35,090 nucleotides of DNA from Flavobacteriales bacterium (GCA_008016945.1 SSGN01000227.1:1-35090); one strand, 5' to 3'. Counted from the first letter of the stretch, positions 17,118-26,364 are shown. Notes: generated by a model not told the origin, from the sequence alone. Numbers and translations: made by a program.

Positions 17118-18800
17118 ATGGCCTTCCCCTCCGACCTCGAGATCGCGCAACAGGCGCGCATGCAGCACATCAACGCCATCGGTGAGAAGCTCGGCATCAC
17201 AGCGGATGATCTGGAGCTCTTCGGCAAGCACAAGGCCAAGCTTCCCTTGAAGCTGATCGACGATCAGAAGATCAAGAAGAGCAAGCTGATCCTGGTCACC
17301 GCCATCTCGCCCACACCTGCTGGCGAGGGCAAGACCACCACCAGCATCGGCCTGTGCGAAGGCATGAACAAGATCGGGAAGAAGACCGTGGTGGTGCTGC
17401 GCGAACCTTCGCTCGGGCCGGTGTTCGGCATGAAGGGTGGTGCCGCTGGTGGTGGCTACGCCCAGGTGGTGCCCATGGAGGACATCAACCTGCACTTCAC
17501 CGGCGATTTCGCGGCGATCGAGAAGGCCAACAACCTGCTCGCTGCGCTGATCGACAACAACCTCCAGAGCAAGACCAAGAACTTGCAGATCGACGGCCGC
17601 ACCGTGGCGTGGAAGCGCGTGATGGACATGAACGACCGCGCGTTGCGCGACATCGTGATCGGCCTCGGCGGCACCGGCAACGGCATCCCCCGGCAGGACG
17701 GCTTCAACATCACCGCCGCCAGCGAGGTGATGGCGATCATCTGCCTGGCCACGGGCTACGAAGACCTGAAGACGCGCCTCGGCAACATTTTCGTGGGCAA
17801 CAGCCGCAACCCCGACAGGAAGTACGTCTACGCCCGCGACCTGAAGGCCGAAGGTGCCATGGCACTGCTGCTGAAGGATGCCATCAAGCCGAACCTGGTA
17901 CAGACGCTCGAAGGAAATCCGGCGATCATCCACGGTGGCCCCTTCGCCAACATCGCGCAGGGCGTGAACAGCGTGCTGGCCACCAAAATGGGCCTCAGCC
18001 TCGGCGACTACGTGGTGACCGAGGCCGGTTTCGGCGCCGACCTGGGTGCGGAGAAATTCTTCGACATCAAGTGCCGGGCGGCGGGCCTGGAGCCGAGCGC
18101 CGCCGTGATCGTGGCCACCGTGCGTGCCCTGCGCTACCACGGCGGTGCGGAGAAGGGCGAATGGAACGACCCCTCCCTGGACCGCGTGAAGGCCGGGCTG
18201 GCCAACTTGGGGCGCCACATCGAGAACGTGGGCAAGTTCGGCGTGAAGGCCGTGGTGGCCATCAACCATTTCCCCACCGACAGCGCCGAGGAGATCGCCT
18301 TGATCCAGCAGTACTGCAAGGGGCGCGGTGCCGAAGCCGTGGTGGCCAAGGGCTTCGCCGAAGGCGGTGCGGGCATGACCGATCTGGCCCAGGCCGTGGT
18401 GAAAGTGGCCGATAGCGGCGAGAGCAGGTTCAAGGTGTTGTACGATCTGGACCTCACCATTGAGCAGAAGGTGGAGCGGATCGCCAAGGAGATCTACCGC
18501 GCCGGTAGTGTAGCGTACAGCGCCGATGCGCAGACCGCCTTGCGCCGGATCAAGAACCTGGGTTTGGAGAAGTCGCCGGTGTGCATCGCCAAGACACAGT
18601 ACAGTTTCAGCGACGACCCCACGCGGCGTGCCGCACCAGAGGGCTTCGAGATCACCGTGAAAGACATCGAGATCGCTGCCGGTGCCGGTTTCGTGGTGCC
18701 CCTGCTGGGCAGCATCATGCGCATGCCCGGCCTGCCCGAAACACCGGCCAGCGAAGGCATGGACATCGATGCCAACGGCTTGGTGACGGGGTTGAGCTGA
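17118..18800 (+). CDS. fhs: Formate--tetrahydrofolate ligase
   Basis: Fhs makes 10-formyl-THF from formate, THF and ATP, feeding one-carbon units into purine and formyl-Met synthesis. The 560 residues match the family length. The P-loop is TPAGEGKTTTSIGLCEGM (near residue 70). Other conserved blocks are REPSLGPVFGMKGGAAGGGYAQVVPMEDINLHFTGDF (given in part), TEAGFGADLGAEKFFDIKCR and the C-terminal IMRMPGLPETPAS. The ATG at 17118 fits the usual N-terminus. It is monocistronic, with a strong palindromic terminator 23 bases after the stop. Confidence 0.98.
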   Translation: MAFPSDLEIAQQARMQHINAIGEKLGITADDLELFGKHKAKLPLKLIDDQKIKKSKLILVTAISPTPAGEGKTTTSIGLCEGMNKIGKKTVVVLREPSLGPVFGMKGGAAGGGYAQVVPMEDINLHFTGDFAAIEKANNLLAALIDNNLQSKTKNLQIDGRTVAWKRVMDMNDRALRDIVIGLGGTGNGIPRQDGFNITAASEVMAIICLATGYEDLKTRLGNIFVGNSRNPDRKYVYARDLKAEGAMALLLKDAIKPNLVQTLEGNPAIIHGGPFANIAQGVNSVLATKMGLSLGDYVVTEAGFGADLGAEKFFDIKCRAAGLEPSAAVIVATVRALRYHGGAEKGEWNDPSLDRVKAGLANLGRHIENVGKFGVKAVVAINHFPTDSAEEIALIQQYCKGRGAEAVVAKGFAEGGAGMTDLAQAVVKVADSGESRFKVLYDLDLTIEQKVERIAKEIYRAGSVAYSADAQTALRRIKNLGLEKSPVCIAKTQYSFSDDPTRRAAPEGFEITVKDIEIAAGAGFVVPLLGSIMRMPGLPETPASEGMDIDANGLVTGLS

Positions 18801-18823
18801 GCCGCGGTGCGACTTTGAACGGA

Positions 18824-18857
18824 AAGAGGCCGTCCTGCGATCGCAGGACGGCCTCTT
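18824..18857 (+). terminator. Perfect palindromic terminator of fhs
   Basis: Two 17-base arms meet without a spacer: AAGAGGCCGTCCTGCGA (18824-18840) and its exact complement (18841-18857). The RNA would form a long GC-rich hairpin with a small loop at CGATCG, flanked by A and T residues on either side. It could terminate transcription in both directions. Confidence 0.8.
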
Positions 18858-18982
18858 GGTTTCTGCACGGGGATGGATCCCGGATCACGTGTGGATCAAC
18901 AGACCGGAGCGCAAGTGTACCGGCCGTAGCAAGGGCGCAACGTATACACAAACCTTTGCGGGGGATGCATCGAGGTCGAACC

Positions 18983-19084
18983 TCACATCGGGTTCGCCAT
19001 GGCGATCAAGGCGAACACCAAGAGTGCGATGTACAGCATGGCCACCATCAGGTTCGTGGGGATACGGCGGATCAGGGAGTCCAT
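18983..19084 (-). CDS. Putative 33-residue single-pass membrane miniprotein
   Basis: The minus strand encodes a short open frame, MDSLIRRIPTNLMVAMLYIA followed by LLVFALIAMANPM and TGA. The first nine residues carry two arginines. Residues about 11-30 form one uninterrupted hydrophobic helix, the layout of small membrane proteins with a positive-inside N-terminus. It is the only such frame in this roughly 425-base gap between fhs and the coiled-coil gene. No clear ribosome site is seen, as is usual in the phylum. Coding status is inferred from the composition alone. Confidence 0.5.
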   Translation of the reverse strand: MDSLIRRIPTNLMVAMLYIALLVFALIAMANPM

Positions 19085-19283
19085 GGTCGTGGGTTTTGTT
19101 CATCCAAGAGACGCCTGGAGGTGGCTGTGGGTTGCCTTCTCTCGCCGTTGTTAACGATCGTTGGGAGGCCGGTTCCTGGCTGCGCTGTGGTGATCCGACA
19201 GCTTTCCCGGTGACGGTGGTCAGGTGCCGGTTTGCTTCCCTCGTGTTCATTCGTGAACTTCATCGTCCAAACCATTCCACACC

Positions 19284-19682
19284 ATGAGCACTGCAACCGC
19301 CCCGAAACGCGTCCATATCGGCGATCTTCGCAACGATCAACGCGAATGGTTGAACGCGCTGGCCTTCTACAAGGAGGATATCGTCATCCTCGAACACCGC
19401 TTGGAGGATATCGTACGCCGCAACAACAAGCAGGAGGTGATGGCCGAGCTGGAGCACTTCCAGAATCGGTTCATCCGCGAGCGTGAGGTGATCGATGAAC
19501 TGCGCCACGACATCAAGCAGGAGGAGAACGTCCTGGAGAAGGAGCTGCGCGACCATCCGGTGGCCATCGAGCACCGCTACTTCACGGACCACACTGACCT
19601 ACGCGATCGGTTCACGATCTTCGAGAAGCTCTATCGCGAGCTGAAGCAGGAGTTCCAGCAATGGCTGGGGAAGTGGATGTGA
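19284..19682 (+). CDS. Coiled-coil protein of unknown function
   Basis: This 132-residue, highly charged protein is predicted to be almost entirely helical. Heptad-like patterns of Leu, Ile and Val run from about residue 15 to 90 (for example ALAFYKEDIVILEHRLEDIV and IREREVIDELRHDIKQEENV). There is no signal peptide or membrane segment, so it is probably cytoplasmic. I recognise no named family. The sequence MSTATAPKRVHIGDL is a plausible start with a preceding ACACC. Its stop lies four bases from the end of the convergent cyclase gene. Confidence 0.75.
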   Translation: MSTATAPKRVHIGDLRNDQREWLNALAFYKEDIVILEHRLEDIVRRNNKQEVMAELEHFQNRFIREREVIDELRHDIKQEENVLEKELRDHPVAIEHRYFTDHTDLRDRFTIFEKLYRELKQEFQQWLGKWM

Positions 19683-19686
19683 GCGA

Positions 19687-22600
19687 TCACGCCGGCCCCT
19701 CGATCGCACCGTCCGCTCGTAGCCCGGTGACGAAGTACATGTGCAGTTCGCCCTTGCCCTTCACCTTGATCGGACCTCGGGGGCGAACGTGCACCAGGTC
19801 CATCACCTGGGCATAGGTGGCCCCGCTGATGTTGAGTTTTCCCGCCTCCCCGGCCGATTCCATCCGGCTGGCGAGGTTCACCGTGTCGCCCCAGATGTCG
19901 TAGGCGAATTTCTTGCGCCCCACCACACCCGCCACCACCGGCCCGGTGTGGATGCCGATGCGCACGGGCCATTCGGTCATGCCCCGCGATCGTCGCTCCG
20001 CGTTGCTGCGCTCCACCGCGGCGAGCATGGCCAGGCCCATCAGTACCGCATCGCGCGCATGCGTGCCCTTGGGTTCAGGAAGCCCTGCCGCGCACATGTA
20101 CGAGTCGCCGATGGTCTTGATCTTCTCCAGGCCGAACCGATCGCATTGTTCATCGAACAACCTGAAGTAGTGGTCCAGTTCGCTCACCAACGTATCACTG
20201 TCCATCAGGCTGCTGAACCCCGTGAAGCCCTTGAAGTCGCTGAAGAGCACCGTGCAGTTCTCGTAGCGCCGGGCTTCGGCGGTTCCTTTCTGCTTGAGCT
20301 CTTCGGCCGTGGAAGAGGGGAGGATGTTCCGTAGGAGGTCGTCGCTCCGTTCTTTTTCCGCCTCGAGCTGCCGGGTGCGCACCACCACCTTGCGTTCCAG
20401 CCGTTCGCGCTCTTTCCGCTGTGTCCGTTCGCGCAAACGCACGAAGCCCACGAAGCCCAGCAGGAGCAGGATCCCGCCACCGGTAAGGAACGGCGTGGTG
20501 CGCCAGAACGGCGGCGCGATCACGAAACGATAGCTCAAGGGCTCCGCGTTCCAAATGCCGCTGGCGTTGCGGGCCATCACCCGGAAGGTGTACTCACCCG
20601 GAGGTATGTTGCTGTAGGTGACCCGCTGCGTGGCCGTGATCGGCGACCAATCGGGGTCGTAGCCCTCCAGCAACCAGCGGTAGCGTACCTTCTCGGGGTA
20701 GGCCAAGGAGATGCCCGTGAAGGCGAAGGTGAGGTGGTTCTTGTTGTACGGTAGTTCCAGGTGGCTCGGGAATCCGTTGCGGCCGAACCCTGTGCACCAC
20801 GGCGACCAATCCGGCTTTTCGTAGAAGAGCTGCAGGTCGGTGAGGTGGATCAGCGGTTCCTTGGGGTCTTCCACCACCTGGCGCGCATCGTAGCGTATGG
20901 CGCCACGCACCGTACCGAACCACAGGCTGCTGTCCCTGTCCAGCAGGGTGGCGCAAGGCAGGCTTTCCAGCCCGATGAACCCATCGTCCGGCCCGTATGC
21001 CCGGATGCTCAGCACCTGCTCCTGGAGCACGTCCAGTTCCACCAGATGGATGCCCTGTTTGGTGCCCAGCCACAGGTTCTCATAGGCGTCGAGCACCACG
21101 CTCTCCACCGCCAGGCTCTGCAGGCCCGCGCTCCGGTCGTAGGTCTTCACCTTGCTGCCCCGTTTGCGGATCAGCCCCTGCGCAGCGGTACCCATCCACA
21201 GGCTGCCTTTCGAGTCGAGTGCCAGGGTGTTGATGGAGGTGGGGGGTACATCGGTCCGGTGCCGCCAGGCGAAGGGGGTGGCCAGCGGTGCGGCGAACAG
21301 GCCGCTGTCCGTGGCGTACCACAACGTGTCGGAAGCCATCAGCAGGTCGTGTATGGCGCGGCCTTCCAGGGTGCTGGTGGTGGTGCCACCCTGCCAACGG
21401 TGCAAGCCGGCCCCGGTGCCGATCAGGAGGCTGCCATCCCGAAGCTGTTCCACGGTGTTCACCCGTGCGGCGTCGCGCGTTGGGGCCGTCCATACCGGCT
21501 CGGACCGTCCGTTGCGGATGCGATGTAGGCCGTGCATGAAGGTGCCCACGAGCAGGTGGCCTTGCGCATCCTCGCCCAAGCAGGTGATGAAGGTGCTCGG
21601 TGGGGCGTGCGCCGGTGCCAGGTGTTCGACCCGCCGACCGTCGAAATAGGATAGCCCACCGCCTTGGGTGGCCAGCCACAACATGCCATCCGCCGTGCGG
21701 TGCAGCCCGCTCACGATCCGCGAGCCCAGCCCATCGCGCTCGGTGATGTACAGGAATGCGGCACTGGTGAACTTGCTCACACCGCCGTACCCCGTGCCCG
21801 CCCAAATGCCTCCGCTACGGTCGCGGTGCAGGCACCGTACCACGTCGTGGCCCAGTCCGTTGGCCTCTCCGATGATGGTGATGCGGGAGGTGCCGTTCCT
21901 ACGGTCCACATGCACCATGCCTCCCGGTGTGCCCAGCCATAGGCTCCATGGGGTCTCGCGAAGCACGCTCAGCACCACGGTGTGGGGCAGGGCTTGGGTC
22001 TCGACGGCCTGGCCCTGGGTCGGTGTAAGCCGCAGGTCAGGGTCCAGTTCCACCAGGCCCAGGTGGGTGCCCACCAGCCATCCCAAGGTGTCGACATGCA
22101 GGCTCAGCACGCGTTTGCCGGTCAGTGTTCCCACGGCCATAGGGATCCAGTGGTCGTCTTGGAGCCGGTACAGGCCACTGTCCGTGCCGACCCAGAGGCC
22201 TTGGTCGGGCGTGGTGGCCAAGGCGTTGATGCGCAGGCTGCCCAGCCCGGTGTTCATGGGCTTGCTCGTGTGCGTGGCGGTGTCCACCTGCCAGAGGCCT
22301 CCGCCGCGGGTGGCCACCCACAGGGTGTTGGCAGGGCCCGGCTCGATGGCTCGTATCGGGTAGGCGGGCAACGCCGGGGTGGTGGTGTACGCCGTGAACC
22401 GCCCCTTGCTCCAGACGGCCAATGCTCCATCACGGTAGCCCACCCACAAATGGCTCACACCCGTGGTGGTGGTGCATGGCAGCAGGGCCGTGGCCATCGG
22501 GCCGGGTGCCCCCTGCCGATCGTCGAAGGGTTCGAAACGCGATCCCTGGCTGCGCGCCAGGCCTTGGTCGGTGGCCACCCACAGGAATCCATCGGCATCT

Positions 22601-22734
22601 TCGCAGATGGCGTTCACCGCCGCGCTGGGCAATCCCTCCTCCAACGAAAAGGTGCGCAGGTCGTATTGTTGCGCGCCTGTGTGCACGGTCGGGAGCAGCC
22701 AGGCCAGCAGTACCGCACCAAGGGGAGAGCGCAT
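19687..22734 (-). CDS. Beta-propeller sensor with class III adenylate cyclase domain
   Basis: The 1015-residue protein combines extracytoplasmic sensing with cyclic nucleotide synthesis. A signal peptide (about 1-21) is followed by two-component-regulator-type propeller repeats up to about residue 670 (such as GLPSAAVNAICEDADGFLWV and GIWAGTGYGGVSKF), then a Y_Y_Y immunoglobulin-like domain (about 680-745), one transmembrane helix (about 748-765) and a coiled-coil signalling helix. The cyclase domain begins near 826. Metal ligands are Asp833 (FSDFKGF) and Asp877 (TIGDSYM). Adenine-selecting Lys873 and Asp946 (YDIWGD), and transition-state residues Asn953 and Arg957 (NLASRM), are all present, so it should be an active adenylate cyclase. 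In most propeller proteins of this phylum the output is a histidine kinase; here it is a cyclase. Confidence 0.93.
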   Translation of the reverse strand: MRSPLGAVLLAWLLPTVHTGAQQYDLRTFSLEEGLPSAAVNAICEDADGFLWVATDQGLARSQGSRFEPFDDRQGAPGPMATALLPCTTTTGVSHLWVGYRDGALAVWSKGRFTAYTTTPALPAYPIRAIEPGPANTLWVATRGGGLWQVDTATHTSKPMNTGLGSLRINALATTPDQGLWVGTDSGLYRLQDDHWIPMAVGTLTGKRVLSLHVDTLGWLVGTHLGLVELDPDLRLTPTQGQAVETQALPHTVVLSVLRETPWSLWLGTPGGMVHVDRRNGTSRITIIGEANGLGHDVVRCLHRDRSGGIWAGTGYGGVSKFTSAAFLYITERDGLGSRIVSGLHRTADGMLWLATQGGGLSYFDGRRVEHLAPAHAPPSTFITCLGEDAQGHLLVGTFMHGLHRIRNGRSEPVWTAPTRDAARVNTVEQLRDGSLLIGTGAGLHRWQGGTTTSTLEGRAIHDLLMASDTLWYATDSGLFAAPLATPFAWRHRTDVPPTSINTLALDSKGSLWMGTAAQGLIRKRGSKVKTYDRSAGLQSLAVESVVLDAYENLWLGTKQGIHLVELDVLQEQVLSIRAYGPDDGFIGLESLPCATLLDRDSSLWFGTVRGAIRYDARQVVEDPKEPLIHLTDLQLFYEKPDWSPWCTGFGRNGFPSHLELPYNKNHLTFAFTGISLAYPEKVRYRWLLEGYDPDWSPITATQRVTYSNIPPGEYTFRVMARNASGIWNAEPLSYRFVIAPPFWRTTPFLTGGGILLLLGFVGFVRLRERTQRKERERLERKVVVRTRQLEAEKERSDDLLRNILPSSTAEELKQKGTAEARRYENCTVLFSDFKGFTGFSSLMDSDTLVSELDHYFRLFDEQCDRFGLEKIKTIGDSYMCAAGLPEPKGTHARDAVLMGLAMLAAVERSNAERRSRGMTEWPVRIGIHTGPVVAGVVGRKKFAYDIWGDTVNLASRMESAGEAGKLNISGATYAQVMDLVHVRPRGPIKVKGKGELHMYFVTGLRADGAIEGPA

Positions 22735-22781
22735 GGTTGGAAAGATAACGCGCCCACCCCCAACTCCGTGCCGATCAGCCC

Positions 22782-22812
22782 TTGGATTTCGCCGTTCCAG
22801 GGCTTACCTTCA
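22782..22812 (+). promoter_or_regulatory. Predicted promoter of the 84-residue protein gene
   Basis: TTG (22782-22784) and TACCTTCA (22805-22812) are separated by 20 bases, close to the Bacteroidota TTG / TAnnTTTG pattern with one mismatch in the -7 box. The start codon lies 30 bases downstream. Confidence 0.5.
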
Positions 22813-22842
22813 AGCCATCACACAAACCAATCCCTGCTCACC

Positions 22843-23097
22843 ATGAACATCACCTTCAACGAGTTGCGGAAGATCAAGGACAACCTTCCCGACGGCAGCA
22901 TCCACCGCATAGCCCGGGAGTTGGACCTGAACGTGGAGACGGTGTGGAACTATTTCGGGGGCTACGGCCACAGCAACGGCAGGCCCATGGGTGTGCATAT
23001 CGAGAACGGACCCGATGGCGGCATCGTGGCCCTTGACGATACGCGCATCCTCGATCGGGCACAGCAGATCCTGGCCGAGGGACTGGCACACGCATAG
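22843..23097 (+). CDS. Small putative HTH DNA-binding protein
   Basis: The protein has 84 residues. Residues about 5-35 (FNELRKIKDNLPDGSIHRIA and on to VETVWNYFGGY) resemble a helix-turn-helix in which LDLNVETVWNYF would be the recognition helix. The second half (HIENGPDGGIVALDDTRILD) is a beta hairpin plus helix. Similar short proteins occur in Bacteroidota without a known function. It has its own predicted promoter and an intrinsic terminator, so it is a single-gene unit. It is divergent from the cyclase gene with 108 bases between them, which would suit local regulation, but nothing proves this. Confidence 0.75.
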   Translation: MNITFNELRKIKDNLPDGSIHRIARELDLNVETVWNYFGGYGHSNGRPMGVHIENGPDGGIVALDDTRILDRAQQILAEGLAHA

Positions 23098-23146
23098 ATG
23101 TAGCTCTCCTCTCCCGAATGAAGGCTGGTCATTACCAGCTGAAGTG

Positions 23147-23177
23147 AGCGGCCCGATCATTGGGCCGCTTTCTTCTT
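23147..23177 (+). terminator. Rho-independent terminator
   Basis: AGCGGCCC (23147-23154) pairs perfectly with GGGCCGCT (23162-23169) around a seven-base loop, followed by TTCTTCTT. It ends the transcript of the 84-residue protein gene. Confidence 0.9.
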
Positions 23178-23600
23178 ACTGAGACGGCATGAAAGAACCG
23201 GTCGATCCAATGGTGAAAAGCGTGAGAAGGTGAAATGCCTCGCACCCTTTCACGCTATCACCCCAGTGGTCCGGATCGCTGAGCTCGGCCGGATCTTCAT
23301 CACCGGCTCAGTGGCGCATTTTCTTCAATTTTTCGGTCTTGCAGCGGTGCCCGACGCCGGGTGCTTGCGCAACGCGCCTTGTCGTACCTCGGTCATGGAC
23401 GAACAGGAGTGTCGTGTCGAAGGGTCGGAGCGACGATGACACCGGAGCGGAATAGGTGAGTGACTTTGACCACGTCCGTGCCCGAATAGCAGGCCGGTCG
23501 CGAGTTCGCGGCACCGCCGCTTTCGTGGGATGGTCCTTACCGACCCCGTTGATCGAAGCTCCTTGCCGACCGGACGTCATGCGGAGAGTACTCCTTCCAC
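23178..23600. other. Gene-free interval with one imperfect hairpin
   Basis: No convincing gene is seen in about 420 bases; two short open frames have no domain and unlikely composition. GCGTGAGAAGGTG (23220-23232) and CACCCTTTCACGC (23243-23255) form a 13-base stem with two mismatches. It has no T tract and its role is unknown. Confidence 0.5.
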
Positions 23601-24788
23601 TCACCGCTCCACCACCCTGAACTCCACGCGCCGGTTCAACGCGCGGTTCTCCTCGCTGGTGTTGGGCTTCAAGGGCTTGGTCTCGCCATAACCCTTCCAG
23701 GTCAATCGCTCCTTGTCGATCTTCTTCTTCACCAGGTAGTCCACCACGGCTTTGGCGCGATCGTCGCTCAGCTTCAGGTTGTACGTATCACTGCCCTGGT
23801 CGTCCGTGTGGCCCTCGATCTCGGCGCGGAGGAAGGGGTAGTCCGTCATCACATCCACCAGCTTGTCCAATTCCTTCTCGTAGCCGGGCAGCAAGGTGGC
23901 CTTGTCGAACTCGAACTGCACGTTGTCCAGCCGCATGCGTGTGCCCACCGCGGGCTCCACCTCGTGGATGTCCACGGTCTTGGAACTGGTATGGTCGGGG
24001 ACGACCTTCTTGGGCGGTGGGGGCACGCTCTGTTTCGGTTTTGGCGTGAGCGCGGTGCCTGCCGGGGCGACCCGCACGTTCACATCATCGATGTAGTAGT
24101 AGGCACCGCGTTCCCCGTCGGGTTGCCTTTCGTGATCGGTGACCTCATCGCCGTAGAAGTTGCCGATCAGGATGTGCCTTTCGGTGCCCGTGGCGTCGAA
24201 CACGCCGCTCACCTTGTGCCAGCCTCCCTTCACCAGCTTCGTCTCGTTCACCTGTGGGGTGATGTAGAGGGGTAGGCAGTCGCGCGTGGCGATGGCCGTG
24301 TCGGAAAGCAGGATCCCGATGTTGTTGCTGGCTTCGTTGCTGCGCGCCGAGCGCAGTACCCAGCATTCGGCGATGTAGCGGACCCCGGCTTGCAGTGGCT
24401 CGGGCAATTCGCTCTGTACGTATTCGTGCCAATAGGTGGGGGTGTTCCCCTTGCCATAGGTCTTGATACCCACCATGGCCTGGCCGCTGCGGGGCGATTG
24501 TTTCCCGTGGCTGTGTTTGCTCGGGTGCGCCCAGCACTCCTTGTCGTTCTTGGTGCTGAAGTGGTCGGGTGTGGTCTGTGTGGGCGAGCTCCAACTGCCC
24601 ATGTTGGCGTTGAACTTCGCCGGGTCCTGGGTCCAGCCACAGAAGGTGCGTACGCTCTCCTCGAAGCCCGGGTTGGGCACTACGTTGGGCATGGTGTCGC
24701 TCTGCAAGGAACGTTGGATCAGGCTCTGGGCCGGAGCCAGCTGCCAAAGACCGAACGCGGGAACAAGAAGAAAGCTCGTGCGCATCAT
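23601..24788 (-). CDS. OmpA family protein with N-terminal jelly-roll-like domain
   Basis: The 395-residue product begins with a signal peptide (MMRTSFLLVPAFGLWQLAPA). Residues about 35-235 look like a carbohydrate-binding or jelly-roll type domain starting VPNPGFEESVRTFCGWTQDP. A proline-rich linker (KPKQSVPPPPKKV) follows. The last 110 residues are an OmpA peptidoglycan-binding domain (VQFEFDKATLLPGYEKELDK; EIEGHTDDQGSDTYNLKLSDDRA, given in part) with the Asp and Arg that hold diaminopimelate. It probably links the outer membrane or periplasm to peptidoglycan. The ATG at 24788 was chosen; the upstream 71 in-frame residues overlap the promoter and lack coding character. Confidence 0.9.
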   Translation of the reverse strand: MMRTSFLLVPAFGLWQLAPAQSLIQRSLQSDTMPNVVPNPGFEESVRTFCGWTQDPAKFNANMGSWSSPTQTTPDHFSTKNDKECWAHPSKHSHGKQSPRSGQAMVGIKTYGKGNTPTYWHEYVQSELPEPLQAGVRYIAECWVLRSARSNEASNNIGILLSDTAIATRDCLPLYITPQVNETKLVKGGWHKVSGVFDATGTERHILIGNFYGDEVTDHERQPDGERGAYYYIDDVNVRVAPAGTALTPKPKQSVPPPPKKVVPDHTSSKTVDIHEVEPAVGTRMRLDNVQFEFDKATLLPGYEKELDKLVDVMTDYPFLRAEIEGHTDDQGSDTYNLKLSDDRAKAVVDYLVKKKIDKERLTWKGYGETKPLKPNTSEENRALNRRVEFRVVER

Positions 24789-24793
24789 GGGAA

Positions 24794-24826
24794 CAAAGCT
24801 ATCGGCATGGCCAAGGGGTGTTCCAA
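24794..24826 (-). promoter_or_regulatory. Predicted promoter of the OmpA-type gene
   Basis: On the minus strand TTG (24826-24824) lies 22 bases before TAGCTTTG (24801-24794), an exact TAnnTTTG match. The box ends six bases before the ATG, giving a very short leader. Confidence 0.5.
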
Positions 24827-24975
24827 TACCGTGCCGACCGAGTATGAACCCCGGATCGTGCGAACCGTGCGTCCGGTCCTTTGCCGTGGACCGCTCTCGT
24901 TGTGCCCGTGTGTCGTTCGTGCCCCATCTTGTGCCCCAGGCAACGACGTGTTTCCCGTCAACGTCTACCACCCCT

Positions 24976-26364
24976 ATGCGCAAGCTGTTCGCACTGCTCA
25001 AGGAGAGCCTTACGGCATCTGAGGATACCGACTACACCGGCATCGGTGTGCGGCGTGCCATCGTGCTGCTCAGCATCCCCATGGTGTTGGAGATGGCCAT
25101 GGAGTCGGTGTTCGCGCTGGTGGACATCTTCTTCGTGAGCAAGTTGGGCAAGCATGCCATCGCCACGGTGGGGCTCACCGAGAGCGTGCTCACCCTTGTG
25201 TATTCGTTGGCCTGGGGGCTGGGCATGGGGATCACGGCGGTGGTGGCGCGGCGCACGGGCGAGAAGGATGCCGCCGGTGCGGCGCGTGCTGCCATGCAGG
25301 GGGTGTTGGTGGCCATCGCGCTCGGCGTGGTGATCGCCGTACCCGGCATGCTGTACGCCCGGGAGATCCTCGCGTTGATGGGGGCCGAGGCCGATGTGTT
25401 GGCTGAAGGCCCGATGTACATGCGCATCATGCTCGGTGGCAACGTGGTCATCCTGCTGCTCTTCGGCATCAACGCCATCTACCGGGGTGCGGGCGATGCC
25501 GCCATGGCCATGCGCTCCCTGATGCTCGCCAACGGTGTGAACATCGTGCTGTGCCCATTGCTGATCCATGGTGCGGGCGGTTGGAGCGGCTTCGGGATCA
25601 TGGGGGCGGCCATGGCCACCACCATCGGGCGTGGTGTCGGGGTGTGCTACCAGGTGTACCATCTTTTCGATGGGCGTGGACGCATCTCGCTGAGGGGCCT
25701 GCCCATGGTGCCCGACCGTGCCGTGATGCTCAACATCGTGAAGGTGGCGGCGGGTGGTATCATTCAATTCATCCTGCCCTCGGTGAGCTGGATCTTCCTC
25801 TCGCGCATCGTAGCGGTGTTCGGCAGCAGTGCGGTGGCGGGGTACACCATCGCGGTGCGCATCATGGTCTTTTCGTTACTCCCATCGTGGGGTGTGGCCA
25901 ATGCAGCGAGTACGCTGGTCGGGCAGAACCTCGGGGCGAAGCAACCCGACCGCGCCGCGAAGAGCGCCTGGTATTGTGGCCATATCAACATGGTGTACAT
26001 GGTCTGCGTGGCCCTGCTGTTCTGGCTCACCACCCCGTGGTTGGTCAGCTTCTTCACCACCGAGACCGCAGTAGCGGGCTATGCCATCTCCGCCTTGCGA
26101 ACCCTGTGCATGGGTTACTTCTTCTACGGCTACGGCATGGTGTTCGCCCAAGCGTTCAATGGGGCTGGCGATACCATGACACCCACCTGGATGAACGCGA
26201 TCTGCTTCCTGCTGATCCAGATCCCGCTCGCGTGGTTCCTTTCGCAGGTGTTGCAATGGGGCGCACAAGGCGCGTTCGCGGCCGTGCCCATGAGCGAGAG
26301 TTTCCTGGCCGTGCTCAGTGCTTACTTGTTCCAGCGCGGCGGATGGAAGTCGGTGAAGGTGTAG
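24976..26364 (+). CDS. MATE family efflux transporter
   Basis: From the ATG at 24976 the protein has 462 residues and about 12 transmembrane helices in two homologous halves. The first half starts AIVLLSIPMVLEMAMESVFA and contains VDIFFVSKLGKHAIATVGLT. The second half starts near residue 245 with the matching pattern ILPSVSWIFLSRIVAVFGSS, and contains VGQNLGAKQPDRA. MATE proteins export cationic drugs or metabolites with Na+ or H+ antiport; the substrate is not deducible. The longer frame from 24463 overlaps the OmpA-type gene on the other strand and was rejected. Downstream the gene runs directly into a 7-bp repeat array. Confidence 0.94.
   Translation: MRKLFALLKESLTASEDTDYTGIGVRRAIVLLSIPMVLEMAMESVFALVDIFFVSKLGKHAIATVGLTESVLTLVYSLAWGLGMGITAVVARRTGEKDAAGAARAAMQGVLVAIALGVVIAVPGMLYAREILALMGAEADVLAEGPMYMRIMLGGNVVILLLFGINAIYRGAGDAAMAMRSLMLANGVNIVLCPLLIHGAGGWSGFGIMGAAMATTIGRGVGVCYQVYHLFDGRGRISLRGLPMVPDRAVMLNIVKVAAGGIIQFILPSVSWIFLSRIVAVFGSSAVAGYTIAVRIMVFSLLPSWGVANAASTLVGQNLGAKQPDRAAKSAWYCGHINMVYMVCVALLFWLTTPWLVSFFTTETAVAGYAISALRTLCMGYFFYGYGMVFAQAFNGAGDTMTPTWMNAICFLLIQIPLAWFLSQVLQWGAQGAFAAVPMSESFLAVLSAYLFQRGGWKSVKV

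Noticed and set aside
23230..23604. Two short frames (plus 23230-23439, minus 23308-23604) in the gap before the OmpA-type gene
   Set aside because: They overlap each other in antisense, have no recognisable motif, and no promoter or ribosome site supports either.
24463..24975. N-terminal extension of the MATE transporter frame by 171 residues
   Set aside because: It overlaps the OmpA-type gene on the opposite strand and has no membrane segments; the family N-terminus fits the ATG at 24976.
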